Of a DNA stretch of 64,000 bases, positions 32,305 to 41,168 are shown one piece after another. A program made the translations under genes and the position numbers. The notes beneath the pieces are model-generated. The model ran no database searches. It had not been told where the DNA came from and was given only the letters and a program-made list of their open reading frames with translations. Numbering within the stretch: the first letter of the stretch is position 1; each line of letters begins with the position of its first letter. Source of the stretch: Streptomyces deccanensis (GTDB lineage: Bacteria > Actinomycetota > Actinomycetes > Streptomycetales > Streptomycetaceae); the NCBI RefSeq assembly GCF_022385335.1, contig NZ_CP092431.1, forward strand, positions 2,046,001 through 2,110,000, in the 5' to 3' direction.

Positions 32305-35109
32305 TCACCCCACCGACGAGTAAGCCACAACCCCCCGCAGCACCCCATCGACCGCCTTACGCGCACTCTTCCCCACCGTCGACCCAGCCGGCGCCGCCGC
32401 CGAGATCTGCCCCAGCACATCGATCACCTGCTTGCACCACCGCACGAAGTCCCCCGCCGGCATCTCCGCCTCCCGCAACACCTCGTCGAGCCCCGCCCCC
32501 GACGCCCACATGTACGCGGCCCAGGCGAAGCCGAGGTCCGGCTCCCGCTGCCCGACCCCTTCGCTCTGCGTGATCCGGAACTCCTCCTCCAGCCCGTCCA
32601 GCCGCCCCCAGATCCGCACCATCTCCCCCAGCGCGGCCTTCGCGTTCCCGGACGGCAGCTTCGGCGCCATCGCGTCGTCCCCGACACGCGCCTCGTACAC
32701 CAGCGCCGAGACGCACGCCGCGAGCTCCGCCGGCCCGAGCCCCTCCCACACACCCGCCCGCAGACACTCACTAGCGAGCAGATCCAGCTCGCCGTACAGC
32801 CGGGCGAGCCGCTTGCCGTGCTCGGTGACCTCGTCACCCCGCAGATAGTCCAGCTCGGTCAGCAGGGCGACGATCCGGTCGAAGGTCCGCGCGATCGTGT
32901 TCGTGCGGCCCTCGATACGCCGCTCCAGCTGCGCGGTGTCCCGCTTGAGCCGGTGGTAGCGCTCGGCCCACCGCGCGTGGTCCTCGCGCTCGTCGCAACC
33001 GTGGCACGGATGCGCCCGCAACGCGGCGCGCAGCCGGGCGATCTCGCGGTCGTCCGCGGCGGCGGCCCGCCGCTTGCGGTGCCGGTCCGGCACCAGATGT
33101 CCGGCCTTGGTGCGCAGCGCCGATGCCAGATCCCGGCGCGACTGCGGCGAACGCGGGTTGAAGGACTTCGGGATCCGCATCCGCTCCAGCGCCTCCACCG
33201 GCACGGGAAAGTCCATCGACGCCAGCCGCTTGACCTGCCGCTCCGCGGTCAGCACCAGCGGACGCGGCCCGTCGTGGTGCTCGAACCCCCGGTGGCCGTT
33301 GGACCGCCCGGCGGGCAGCCCCGGGTCCAGCACCAGCGCGAGCCCGGCGTACTTGCCCGTCGGCACGTGGATGACGTCCCCGGGCTTCAGCTTCTCCAGT
33401 GCGACGGCGGCCTCGGCGCGCCGCTGCGCGGCCCCCTGCTTCGCCAGCTCCGTCTCGCGGTCCTTCAGCTCCCGCCTCAGGCGCGCGTACTCCTCGAAGT
33501 CCCCGAGGTGGCAGGTCATGGACTCCTGGTAGCCCTCCAGCCCCTCCTCGTTGCGCTGCACCTGCCGGGAGATCCCGACGACCGACTTGTCGGCCTGGAA
33601 CTGCGCGAAGGAGGTCTCGAGCAGCTCCCGCGAGCGGTGCCGCCCGAACTGTTCGACCAGGTTGACGGCCATGTTGTACGACGGCTTGAAGCTGGAGCGC
33701 AGCGGATACGTACGGGTGCCGGCGAGCCCGGCGAGGTGGTCGGGGTTCATACCCCGCTGCCACAGCACCACCGCGTGGCCCTCGATGTCGATGCCGCGCC
33801 GGCCCGCACGCCCCGTCAACTGGGTGTACTCACCGGGGGTGATGTCGGCGTGCTGCTCGCCGTTCCACTTGACGAGCTTCTCCAGCACCACCGAGCGGGC
33901 GGGCATGTTGATGCCGAGCGCGAGGGTCTCGGTGGCGAACACGGCCTTGACCAGGCCGCGTACGAAGAGTTCCTCGACGACCTCCTTGAACGTCGGCAGC
34001 ATGCCGGCGTGGTGGGCCGCGATACCGCGCTCCAGGCCCTCCAACCACTCGTAGTAGCCGAGGACATGGAGGTCCTCGCGGGGAATGGAGGCGGTGCGCT
34101 CCTCGACGAGGCTGCGCACCTTGTGCCGGGACTCGTCGTCGTTGAGCCGGAGGCCCGCGTACAGGCACTGCTGGACGGCGGCCTCGCAGGCGGCGCGGCT
34201 GAAGATGAAGGTGATGGCGGGCAACAGGCCTTCGGAGTCGAGCCGTTCGATGACTTCGGGCCGGCTCGGGATCCAGATCCGCGACCGCTGTCTGCGCTCG
34301 CGCTCCCGGTCGGCCTCGCGCATGGAGCGGCCGCGGCGGCGGTCCTGGAAGGAGGGCCGGCTGGCCTCCATCCGCGCCATCCGGGTCAGGTCCGGGTTGA
34401 CGGCCTTCTTGCTGCCCTCGCCCTCCTCGAACAGGTCGTACATCCGCCGCCCGGCGAGCACGTGCTGGAACAGCGGCACCGGCCGGTGCTCGGAGACGAT
34501 CACGTCGGTGTCGCCGCGCACGGTGTCCAGCCAGTCGCCGAACTCCTCCGCGTTCGACACGGTGGCCGAGAGGGAGACGAGGGTGACCGACTCGGGGAGG
34601 TGGATGATCACCTCTTCCCACACCGCGCCCCGGAAGCGGTCGGAGAGGTAGTGCACCTCGTCCATCACCACGTACCCGAGGCCGAGGAGGGTCTGGGAAC
34701 CCGCGTACAGCATGTTCCGCAGCACCTCGGTGGTCATCACGACCACGGGGGCGTCGGAGTTGACGCTGTTGTCACCGGTGAGCAGACCGACCTTGTCGCT
34801 GCCGTAACGGCGGCACAGGTCCGCGTACTTCTGGTTCGACAGGGCCTTGATGGGTGTCGTGTAGAAGCACTTCTTGCCCTGCCCCAGGGCGAGATGGACG
34901 GCGAACTCGCCGACGATCGTCTTGCCCGAGCCGGTGGGGGCGGCCACCAGGACGCCCTTGCCCGCCTCCAGTGCCTGGCAGGCCTCGATCTGGAAGGGAT
35001 CGAGACCGAAGTCGTACATCTCGCGGAAGGAGGCGAGCGCGGTGGCCTGCTCGGCAGCGCGCCTACGTGCTGCCGCATACCGCTCGGCCGGTGAGAGATC
35101 CTCTGTCAT
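32305..35109 (-). CDS. helY: Ski2/Mtr4-like DEAD/DEAH-box RNA helicase
   Basis: This 934-aa helicase has motif I AAPTGSGKTIVGE, motif Ia TTPIKALSNQK, motif II (DExH) VMDEVHYL, motif III SLSATVSN, motif VI QLTGRAGRRGIDIEG, a basic insertion after RecA1, and a C-terminal DSHCT-type domain (LASECLRAGVWEGLGPAELAACVSAL). Actinobacterial HelY proteins share this layout; their role is probably RNA processing or decay. The ATG at 35109 (MTEDLS) is chosen from similarity to homologues as I recall them; an in-frame ATG at 35154 would add 15 residues. It lies downstream of tatC in the same direction, behind a strong hairpin, so it probably has its own promoter. Confidence 0.93.
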   Translation of the reverse strand: MTEDLSPAERYAAARRRAAEQATALASFREMYDFGLDPFQIEACQALEAGKGVLVAAPTGSGKTIVGEFAVHLALGQGKKCFYTTPIKALSNQKYADLCRRYGSDKVGLLTGDNSVNSDAPVVVMTTEVLRNMLYAGSQTLLGLGYVVMDEVHYLSDRFRGAVWEEVIIHLPESVTLVSLSATVSNAEEFGDWLDTVRGDTDVIVSEHRPVPLFQHVLAGRRMYDLFEEGEGSKKAVNPDLTRMARMEASRPSFQDRRRGRSMREADRERERRQRSRIWIPSRPEVIERLDSEGLLPAITFIFSRAACEAAVQQCLYAGLRLNDDESRHKVRSLVEERTASIPREDLHVLGYYEWLEGLERGIAAHHAGMLPTFKEVVEELFVRGLVKAVFATETLALGINMPARSVVLEKLVKWNGEQHADITPGEYTQLTGRAGRRGIDIEGHAVVLWQRGMNPDHLAGLAGTRTYPLRSSFKPSYNMAVNLVEQFGRHRSRELLETSFAQFQADKSVVGISRQVQRNEEGLEGYQESMTCHLGDFEEYARLRRELKDRETELAKQGAAQRRAEAAVALEKLKPGDVIHVPTGKYAGLALVLDPGLPAGRSNGHRGFEHHDGPRPLVLTAERQVKRLASMDFPVPVEALERMRIPKSFNPRSPQSRRDLASALRTKAGHLVPDRHRKRRAAAADDREIARLRAALRAHPCHGCDEREDHARWAERYHRLKRDTAQLERRIEGRTNTIARTFDRIVALLTELDYLRGDEVTEHGKRLARLYGELDLLASECLRAGVWEGLGPAELAACVSALVYEARVGDDAMAPKLPSGNAKAALGEMVRIWGRLDGLEEEFRITQSEGVGQREPDLGFAWAAYMWASGAGLDEVLREAEMPAGDFVRWCKQVIDVLGQISAAAPAGSTVGKSARKAVDGVLRGVVAYSSVG

Positions 35110-35215
35110 CGTGCTTTCGAGCGTACCGGGCCCCACTGACAACAGGACGATCATTATCCGGATCGGAACCTGTTAAACCCGGGATAAGCGCAGCTCACGC
35201 CCCGCCCCCCGGGAA

Positions 35216-35263
35216 GAACGCCGACGGGGGCCCACCGATAGCGGTGGGCCCCCGTCGGCGTTC
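35216..35263 (-). terminator. Strong terminator hairpin after tatC
   Basis: Two perfect 22-base complementary arms (35216-35237 and 35242-35263) flank the four-base loop ATAG. The hairpin starts 13 bases beyond the tatC stop and lies upstream of helY, so it should end the tatA-tatC transcript. There is no U-tract. Its symmetry allows it to work in both directions. Confidence 0.8.
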
Positions 35264-35276
35264 CAGACCGGCGAAC

Positions 35277-36245
35277 CTAGGTGACGTCGTCGTAGCCGTT
35301 GATCCGCTCGCGCTCGGTCTCCGGGGACGGCGTCGGCGAGGGGAGTGCCCGGCTCGCGGAGACCGTCTCGACCTCGCCGATGTCGTCCGGGGTGAGGTCC
35401 AGCTCTGACGCCTCGTCGTCGTCCGGCTTCATCGCCTCGACGCGGGCCCGACGCCTGTCGTTGACCAGCCCGATGGCACAGGCGCAGAAGTACAGGATCC
35501 AGATGGGGCCCGCCAGCGCCATCATGGAGATGGGGTCGGTGCTGGGGGTGGCGATCGCCGCGAACAGCGTGATCCCCAGGATCATCCCGCGCCACCAGCC
35601 GAACATCTTCTTGCCGGAGAGCACGCCGCCGAAGTTCAGCATCACGAGCAGCAGGGGCAGCTCGAAGGAGAGGCCGAAGACGACGATCATCCGCATGATC
35701 AGGTTCAGCAGATCATCGAGGGGAAGCTGGTTGTCGCTTCCGATGATCGAGAACTGCAGCATGACCGACGCCATCTTGGGCAGCGACCAGTAGGCGAAGT
35801 ACGAGCCCATGAGGAACAGCGGGAAGCCCGCCGCCACGAAGCCGAGGCTGTACTTCTTCTCGTTCCGGTGCAGCCCGGGGGCGACGAACGCCCAGAGCTG
35901 GTACAGCCAGACCGGGGCGGCGAGCACCACGCCCGACGACAGCGACACCGTGAGGGCGAGCGTGAACGGGCTCAGCAGGCCGTTCTGCACGATGCGCGCG
36001 CAACTGGTCTGGCTACTGTCCTTCGCCAACTCGGCGAAGCTGTACTGGCATCCCACCGCCTGGAGAATGGGATCCGTGAAGAACTGGATGATGTCCTTGT
36101 AGAACATCACCGCGACGACCGTCGTGACAACGATGGCCAACAGGCTCTTGACAAGGCGGTTTCGCAGCTCGCGCAGGTGCTCCGCGAGGGGCATCCGCCC
36201 CTCGGGATCCTTGTCCTTCTCCGTCTTGCGGGCAGACTTGAGCAA
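35277..36245 (-). CDS. tatC: Sec-independent protein translocase TatC
   Basis: This 322-aa polytopic membrane protein recognises twin-arginine signal peptides. The N-terminal signature RMPLAEHLRELRNRLVKSLLA is present, six hydrophobic segments follow, and FVAPGLHRNEKKY and the FGLSFELPLLLVMLNFGGVLS region are conserved. The start is TTG at 36245, with GAGG seven bases upstream. A charged, acidic C-terminal tail (about 260-322) extends beyond the last helix, as in other Streptomyces. It follows tatA by 50 bases. tatB is not adjacent, which is normal in this group. Confidence 0.95.
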   Translation of the reverse strand: MLKSARKTEKDKDPEGRMPLAEHLRELRNRLVKSLLAIVVTTVVAVMFYKDIIQFFTDPILQAVGCQYSFAELAKDSSQTSCARIVQNGLLSPFTLALTVSLSSGVVLAAPVWLYQLWAFVAPGLHRNEKKYSLGFVAAGFPLFLMGSYFAYWSLPKMASVMLQFSIIGSDNQLPLDDLLNLIMRMIVVFGLSFELPLLLVMLNFGGVLSGKKMFGWWRGMILGITLFAAIATPSTDPISMMALAGPIWILYFCACAIGLVNDRRRARVEAMKPDDDEASELDLTPDDIGEVETVSASRALPSPTPSPETERERINGYDDVT

Positions 36246-36295
36246 CCCACGTCCTCATCTCGTGCGGCAGGCCGGAAACCTTGTCCGGCCTTGCG

Positions 36296-36580
36296 TCAGC
36301 GCTTGGTCGTGTCCGTCGGCTCGGCAACCGGGCGGGAGCTGGTCACATCGCCGGGGGCGGCCTGGATGGTGCGCTGTGCCGGGGCTTCGCCGTGCTGGTG
36401 CGCGGGCGCGGCCGCGGTCGTGTCGTCCTGACCGTCGGACTTCATGGCCTTGGCCTCGCTCTTGAGGATGCGGGCGGACTTGCCCAGCGAGCGAGCCATG
36501 TCCGGCAGCTTCTTCGCGCCGAACAGCAGGATGATGACGACGAGGATCAGAATGATCTCGGTGGGGCCGAGGTTACCCAT
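36296..36580 (-). CDS. tatA: Twin-arginine translocase subunit TatA
   Basis: This 94-aa protein has one N-terminal membrane helix (TEIILILVVIILLFG) followed by the amphipathic helix KKLPDMARSLGKSARILKSEAKAM and a disordered tail rich in Pro and Thr. It oligomerises to make the Tat export pore. The ATG is at 36580 with AAGG about ten bases upstream. An array of three GTCGGAC half-sites lies 40-66 bases upstream of the start. Confidence 0.95.
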   Translation of the reverse strand: MGNLGPTEIILILVVIILLFGAKKLPDMARSLGKSARILKSEAKAMKSDGQDDTTAAAPAHQHGEAPAQRTIQAAPGDVTSSRPVAEPTDTTKR

Positions 36581-36619
36581 AACTGTCTACCTTCTTCACC
36601 GAGGCGGCGGGTGGGGGCT

Positions 36620-36646
36620 GTCCGACCTGTCGGACAAGTGTCCGAC
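36620..36646. promoter_or_regulatory. Triple half-site array upstream of tatA
   Basis: Three alternating copies of one heptamer occur: GTCCGAC (36620-36626), two bases, GTCGGAC (36629-36635), four bases, GTCCGAC (36640-36646). Adjacent copies are perfect inverted repeats of each other, so the array could be a double operator or two alternative hairpins in the tatA 5' leader. No regulator can be named. Confidence 0.6.
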
Positions 36647-36838
36647 CGATCATGCTGGCAGCGATCGTAACGCTCAGGGGTGAACGTCAGGCAATCCCTG
36701 TGCGCACTCCCGATTCGCGACCCGGGCCTCTTTATCCGTGCCGCGACAGGCAGCGTACCTGCCGAAGGTGAGAAGGTGACAGGGCGAAGTGGCGCAAAAC
36801 GCACTCGGCGGCCAACTCACAGAGGCCTCCGTCACGCC

Positions 36839-37033
36839 TCACAGAGCGTCCACGGAGCGGGCCGCGCTCGCCGCCGCCCGCTCCAGGTCCTCCGCCGCCC
36901 GGTTGATCCTCCGCGCCGACTCCGTGACCTGCGCTCCCAGCCGCCGCGCCTCCACGAAGACCCGCACGGCGAGCACCCCGAGCACGACCAGCCCCACGAA
37001 CCCCACAGCCACCGCGAACATCGCCCAGAACAT
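36839..37033 (-). CDS. Small single-span membrane protein, function unknown
   Basis: The 64-aa product has one N-terminal hydrophobic helix (FAVAVGFVGLVVLGVLAVRV) and a helical, charged tail (EARRLGAQVTESARRINRAAEDLERAAASA) that could form a coiled coil facing the cytoplasm. It lies between pafC and tatA on the same strand, 23 bases after the zinc-ribbon gene. A gene of this kind sits here in other Streptomyces to my knowledge. No function is proposed. Confidence 0.75.
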   Translation of the reverse strand: MFWAMFAVAVGFVGLVVLGVLAVRVFVEARRLGAQVTESARRINRAAEDLERAAASAARSVDAL

Positions 37034-37056
37034 GAGCCGACCCTAGCCCCCTGGCC

Positions 37057-37395
37057 CTACCCCGCCGAATGCAGCCGGAGGGTCCGCACGCCGCCCCCGG
37101 TCAACAGCTCGACGATCCGCTCGCCGGCCGGTTTGCGGACGGCGGTGCCGCACTCGGGGCAGGTGAAGGAGTAGAAGGTCGTCTTGCTGGTGGCGCCGAT
37201 GGCGAGACGCAGCGCGCTCGCGCCCAGCTCGAAATTGGCCCGGCAGTCGGGGCAGCCGGCCCTGAACACCACGTCGACCGCCTTCTTCATCCCCGCGAAG
37301 GCGACCGCCACGGTCATCTCCCGGATCTCCTGGATCTCCTGCACCCCGGACTTCACGCCGGACTTCACACCCGACACAACCGACCCGCCGCTCAC
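37057..37395 (-). CDS. Small zinc-ribbon-like protein, function unknown
   Basis: This protein is about 112 aa. Two cysteine pairs, AGCPDCRANFEL and FTCPECGTAVRK, sit about 35 residues apart and probably bind one zinc ion; LRLAIGATSKTTFYSF lies between them. The GTG at 37395 is preferred because AAGGGAG and GAGG precede it, but the GTG at 37449 is possible and would add 18 residues. A GVKSGVKSGVQ repeat precedes the conserved part. Its place between pafC and tatA suggests co-transcription, not function. Confidence 0.75.
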   Translation of the reverse strand: MSGGSVVSGVKSGVKSGVQEIQEIREMTVAVAFAGMKKAVDVVFRAGCPDCRANFELGASALRLAIGATSKTTFYSFTCPECGTAVRKPAGERIVELLTGGGVRTLRLHSAG

Positions 37396-37491
37396 AGCCC
37401 TCGCATCTCCCTTGTTAGGTCGTACGTCGTCGTCGCGCCCCGCCGTCACGGTCCCGCGCTCCCGAGGTCACCCGGTCACGCCGCCCGCCCG

Positions 37492-38493
37492 TCACGGCCT
37501 CGTCGTCACGTCGGCCTCGTCGTAGGCCGCCAGCGCCTCACGGGCCGCCCGGCGGGCACTGTCGGCGAGATCCTGCGGCGAGACGATCCGGCCGTCCCGC
37601 CCGAGCCGCAGCGCCAGACGCCGCAGCGAGGCGGGGTCGGGCGTACGCAGACTGATGCGCAGCCCGCCGTCCGGCAGTTCCTCGGCGCTGTCGTGCGGGT
37701 AGTACTCGGCGACCCAGCGCCCACCGGGCCCGACCTCGACGACGACCTCGGGGTCCTCGGCGGCCGGCTGCACCAGCGCCTCCGACAGGTCCCGCAGCTC
37801 GATCTCGGGCGGCGCGGACGGCTCGTCGAGGATCTTGATCTCGGCGACCCGGTCCAGCCGGAACGTGCGCCGGGCCTCGGAGCGACGGCACCAGGCCTCG
37901 ACATAGGTGTGACCGACGCTGACCAGGCGGATCGGGTCGATCTCCCGCTCGGTGACCTCGTCCCGGGCGGGTGAGTAGTAGCGGATCCACAGCCGCCGGC
38001 GCTCCGAGATGGCCCGGTCGACGTCCGCGAAGACCCCGCCCTCGGACTCGAAGGTGACCGACAGGCGTGAACTGGCACCCGCCGCCTCCCCCGCCGCGCC
38101 CTCGACCTTCGCGGTGGCCCTCAGCAGGGCCTGCCGGTCGCTCTCCCGCAGCCCGGGCAGGGTCGCGACCGCGCGGGCGGCCACCAGCAGGGCCGTGGCC
38201 TCGTCGGCCGCCAGCCGCAGCGGCTCGGCGGCCTCCGCGCCCAGGGCGGCCGGATTGTGCCACCAGATCCGCTCGCCGTCGGTGTCGATGTCCAGCAGAT
38301 CACCGCCGCGGAAGCTGGTCCCGCACATGGGCAGCACATCGAGGTCCGAGACCAGCTCGTCCTCGGTGATCCCGAAGGCACGGGCGACGTCCTCGATCCG
38401 GGCGCCGGGCCGCTCCCGCAGGTACGTCACCAGGGAGAGCATCCGCCGGGTCTGGTCGATGGCGTTCGCCGGCCGGGCCGGTTTTCCCACCAC
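37492..38493 (-). CDS. pafC: PafC, WYL-domain transcriptional activator
   Basis: This 333-aa protein has an N-terminal winged helix (RRMLSLVTYLRERPGARIEDVARAFG) and a WYL domain (about 165-240, RRLWIRYYSPARDEVTEREIDPIRLV, then FRLDRVAEIKIL), followed by the WCX region. In mycobacteria PafB and PafC form the complex that activates the RecA-independent DNA-damage response. The GTG at 38493 gives M-V-G-K-P. The gene follows pafB by 15 bases, so the two subunits are made together. Confidence 0.93.
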   Translation of the reverse strand: MVGKPARPANAIDQTRRMLSLVTYLRERPGARIEDVARAFGITEDELVSDLDVLPMCGTSFRGGDLLDIDTDGERIWWHNPAALGAEAAEPLRLAADEATALLVAARAVATLPGLRESDRQALLRATAKVEGAAGEAAGASSRLSVTFESEGGVFADVDRAISERRRLWIRYYSPARDEVTEREIDPIRLVSVGHTYVEAWCRRSEARRTFRLDRVAEIKILDEPSAPPEIELRDLSEALVQPAAEDPEVVVEVGPGGRWVAEYYPHDSAEELPDGGLRISLRTPDPASLRRLALRLGRDGRIVSPQDLADSARRAAREALAAYDEADVTTRP

Positions 38494-38508
38494 GTTCTTA
38501 CGTCCCCC

Positions 38509-39462
38509 TCAACCTTTGGCCACAGCACGCAGCCGGTCCACCACGTCGGCCCGCAACTCGGCGGGCTCCAGGACCACCACGTCGGGCCCGAACTCGACCA
38601 GCCAGGCATCCAGACCGTGCCCGTACGGAATCTCCAACTCGTCCCAGCCGTTCCCGAGTTCCCGTACGAGGGAGGCCTTCGCGCGCAGCGGATAGCCGGC
38701 GCCGGAGCGCAGCCGGATCAGCGCGGAGCGGTCGGCGGTCTCCCCCGCCCAGCTCGCGACCGTCTCCCGCACGGTGACGACGTCGGGCACCTCGGCGGTG
38801 AAGGCGGCACCCCGGCTGCGGACCTTGCCGGTGATCCGGGAGAGCCGGAACACCCGCTCGGCACCCCGGTCCCGGTCGAAGCCGGCCAGGTACCAGTGAC
38901 CGCGCCAGCACTCCAGCGCCCACGGCTCGACATGGCGGGGCTCGGGGCGCGCGGCGGTCGCCTTGCGGTACTCGAACACGACCGGCCGCCGGTCACGGCA
39001 GGCCAGCATGAGCGGCTCGAACGCGGCCTCGTGCACCGGGATGCGCGGCTCCAGCGCCCCATGGGCCTCGTAGGGGTCGACGTCCTCGGGCAGCCCGGCC
39101 GCGCGCAGCTTCTGCAGGGCGCCGCTCGCGGCCCCGGCGAGGCGGGCCTGCTGCCAGACCTTCGCGGCGAGCCCGAGCGCCGCGGCCTCCTCGGCGTCGA
39201 GGGTGATCGGCGGGAGGCTGTTGCTGTCGCGGCGGGCCAGATAGCCGACCTCGCCGTCGAGGTTCTCCACCGTCTCGATGACCAGGCCGAGTTCGCGCAG
39301 ATCGTCCTTGTCGCGCTCGAACATGCGGTTGAAGGAGTCGTCGGAGCCGGCTTCCAGATAGGCCTCGATGGACTCCCGCAGCTCGCGCTTGCTGAGCGGC
39401 CGTCGGGTCCCCAGCAGACACAGCGCCAGGTTCATCAACCGCTCGGCCTTGGCAATGGCCAT
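38509..39462 (-). CDS. pafB: PafB, WYL-domain transcriptional activator
   Basis: This 317-aa partner of PafC has the N-terminal winged helix (AERLMNLALCLLGTRRPLSKRELRESIEAY, then SFNRMFERDKDDLRELG) and a WYL domain (about 150-225, RRPVVFEYRKATAARPEPRHVEPWAL, then RGHWYLAGFDRDRGAERVFRLSRI). The ATG is at 39462. The order pafB-pafC, near pafA but separated from it by two FKBP genes and a hairpin, is the arrangement seen in Streptomyces. Confidence 0.93.
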   Translation of the reverse strand: MAIAKAERLMNLALCLLGTRRPLSKRELRESIEAYLEAGSDDSFNRMFERDKDDLRELGLVIETVENLDGEVGYLARRDSNSLPPITLDAEEAAALGLAAKVWQQARLAGAASGALQKLRAAGLPEDVDPYEAHGALEPRIPVHEAAFEPLMLACRDRRPVVFEYRKATAARPEPRHVEPWALECWRGHWYLAGFDRDRGAERVFRLSRITGKVRSRGAAFTAEVPDVVTVRETVASWAGETADRSALIRLRSGAGYPLRAKASLVRELGNGWDELEIPYGHGLDAWLVEFGPDVVVLEPAELRADVVDRLRAVAKG

Positions 39463-39530
39463 CGACGCCCTTCCTCCGGGTGTTTCCGCGGCACGACCGT
39501 ACCGCTACGAAGCGTCGCGGCAAAAGCCGA

Positions 39531-39558
39531 GGGTCCATGCCCGAAAAGGCATGGACCC
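39531..39558 (-). terminator. Terminator hairpin between the FKBP gene and pafB
   Basis: GGGTCCATGCC (39531-39541) and GGCATGGACCC (39548-39558) form a perfect 11-base stem with the loop CGAAAA. It lies 55 bases after the FKBP stop and before pafB, so pafB-pafC probably start from their own promoter. Confidence 0.7.
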
Positions 39559-39612
39559 CAGACAGTCGGGACCGGTCACGGCACGATCACCGCGGAGCCG
39601 GCATCCAACAGA

Positions 39613-39984
39613 TCAGACCCCGAGGAGGTCGACCACGAAGATCAGCGTCTCACCGGGCTTGATCGCCGGAGTCGGGCTCTGGTTCCCGTAGGCGAGGTGG
39701 GCCGGAATGGTCAGCTGGCGACGGCCACCGACCTTCATGCCCTGCACACCCTGGTCCCAGCCCTTGATGACACGACCGCCACCGAGCGGGAAACGGAACG
39801 GCGTCCCGCGGTTCCAGCTGGCGTCGAACTCCTCACCGGTGGAGTAGGACACACCCACGTAGTGCACGGTGACGGTCTGGCCGGCCTTGGCCACCTCGCC
39901 GTCGCCCTCCCAGATGTCCTTGATCTCCAGGTCCGCCGGCGGCTCGCCCTCGGGAAAGTCGATCTCGGGCTTGTCAATGCTCAC
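39613..39984 (-). CDS. FKBP-type peptidyl-prolyl cis-trans isomerase, cytoplasmic
   Basis: This 123-aa single FKBP domain lacks a signal peptide. The active-site pattern is intact: VTVHYVGVSYSTGEEFDASWNRGTPFRFPLGGGRVIKGWDQGV, with Tyr, Asp, the F-x-F pair and Trp, then IPAHLAYGNQ. It catalyses prolyl isomerisation in protein folding. It lies 60 bases downstream of the second FKBP gene and is probably co-transcribed with it. Confidence 0.93.
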   Translation of the reverse strand: MSIDKPEIDFPEGEPPADLEIKDIWEGDGEVAKAGQTVTVHYVGVSYSTGEEFDASWNRGTPFRFPLGGGRVIKGWDQGVQGMKVGGRRQLTIPAHLAYGNQSPTPAIKPGETLIFVVDLLGV

Positions 39985-40044
39985 GTCTTCAGGCTCCTGC
40001 TTGTGTACGTACGAGGCAACGTGGACAGTCTCGCATCCCCGGGA

Positions 40045-41037
40045 TCACATCTTCGCGAGGATGTCCACGGTGAACACCATCACGGAGTCCTTCTTGATGT
40101 CGCTGCCGCTCGGCGGCGTGTCCCCGTACCCCAGCTCCGGCGGGATGACGATGAGGAGGCGACTGCCCACCTTCTTGCCGGTCATGCCCTGCGACCAGCC
40201 CTTGACGACCTGGTTCAGCCCGAACGAGCTCAGCGCCTCCCGGCTGTACGAGGAGTCGAACTCCTTGCCGTTCTCCCAGAGCACGCCCTTGTACTGCACC
40301 AACAGGCTGTCGTCCGCGCCGACCTCGGGGCCGTCGCCCTCGATGATGTAGTTCGCGACGAGCTTCTTCGGCGGGTCGACCTTCGGCACCTCGATGGAGG
40401 GCGCCTTGCCGTCGGTGTTGGTGCCCACCTTCGGCAGATCCACATTGTCCTGCGCGACCTCCGTGCCCTTGGCGGAGCTCTTGCCGTTGAAGGTGTTCTG
40501 GATGTCGACGACGAAGACCAGCGTGTCGGTGCCCTTGATCCCCGACTCAGGCCTCCCGGCCGTCCCGTAACCCCAGGTCGGCGGCACGGCCATCTGGACC
40601 CGGCTGCCGGCCTTCTTACCGGTCAGCGCGTACCGCCAGCCGTCGATGATGCCCTGCGGGGAGAGCTGGATCACCAGCGGCGTCTTGCGGTCGTAGGAGT
40701 TGTCGAAGACCTTCGCCGTGGACCAGATCTGCCCCAGGTAGTTCGCCTGGATGTAGTCGCCCTCGGCGACCGTCTTCCCGCTGCCCGCGATCACCGTCTT
40801 CACCGCCAGGTCCTTCGACGGATCACCACTGCCCTTCGCGACGGTCGGCTTCTCGTCGAACTTCACACCCGCCGTGATCGCCGGCAGCGGGCCGTCCACG
40901 ATCTTCGGCGGCTTCGCCGCGCTCGCCGACGCGGACGGGCTGCTGCTGGCCTTGGCCGAATCTGACTCGCCCTCACCACAGGCGGCGAGCGTGACCAGTC
41001 CAGCGGGAACAGCGATGAGGAGGGAGCGTCGGCGCAC
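40045..41037 (-). CDS. Exported lipoprotein with two FKBP domains
   Basis: This 330-aa protein is probably anchored outside the membrane. The N-terminus VRRRSLLIAVPAGLVTLAACGEG has a basic n-region, a hydrophobic core and the lipobox LAAC. A Ser/Ala-rich linker leads to two FKBP domains (about 75-180 and 205-330), both with the VIxGW-like core (GIIDGWRYALTG and QVVKGWSQGMTG). The first domain has several changed residues, so only the second may be fully active. The GTG at 41037 is chosen because the signal sequence begins there. It probably folds exported proteins. Confidence 0.92.
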   Translation of the reverse strand: MRRRSLLIAVPAGLVTLAACGEGESDSAKASSSPSASASAAKPPKIVDGPLPAITAGVKFDEKPTVAKGSGDPSKDLAVKTVIAGSGKTVAEGDYIQANYLGQIWSTAKVFDNSYDRKTPLVIQLSPQGIIDGWRYALTGKKAGSRVQMAVPPTWGYGTAGRPESGIKGTDTLVFVVDIQNTFNGKSSAKGTEVAQDNVDLPKVGTNTDGKAPSIEVPKVDPPKKLVANYIIEGDGPEVGADDSLLVQYKGVLWENGKEFDSSYSREALSSFGLNQVVKGWSQGMTGKKVGSRLLIVIPPELGYGDTPPSGSDIKKDSVMVFTVDILAKM

Positions 41038-41100
41038 GGTGAAGGCCTCGTATCGGTCGATCTTGTCGGATGGCGTGCGCGCAACTCTACGGCGTGAGAA

Positions 41101-41129
41101 GGGCGCCGTACGGCAAACGTACGGCGCCC
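41101..41129 (-). terminator. Terminator hairpin after pafA
   Basis: GGGCGCCGTACG (41101-41112) and CGTACGGCGCCC (41118-41129) make a perfect 12-base stem with a five-base GCAAA loop, 40 bases beyond the pafA stop. Confidence 0.75.
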
Positions 41130-41168
41130 CGCGTTGCGTTCCGACAATCACCACCGGAACATTTCAGC

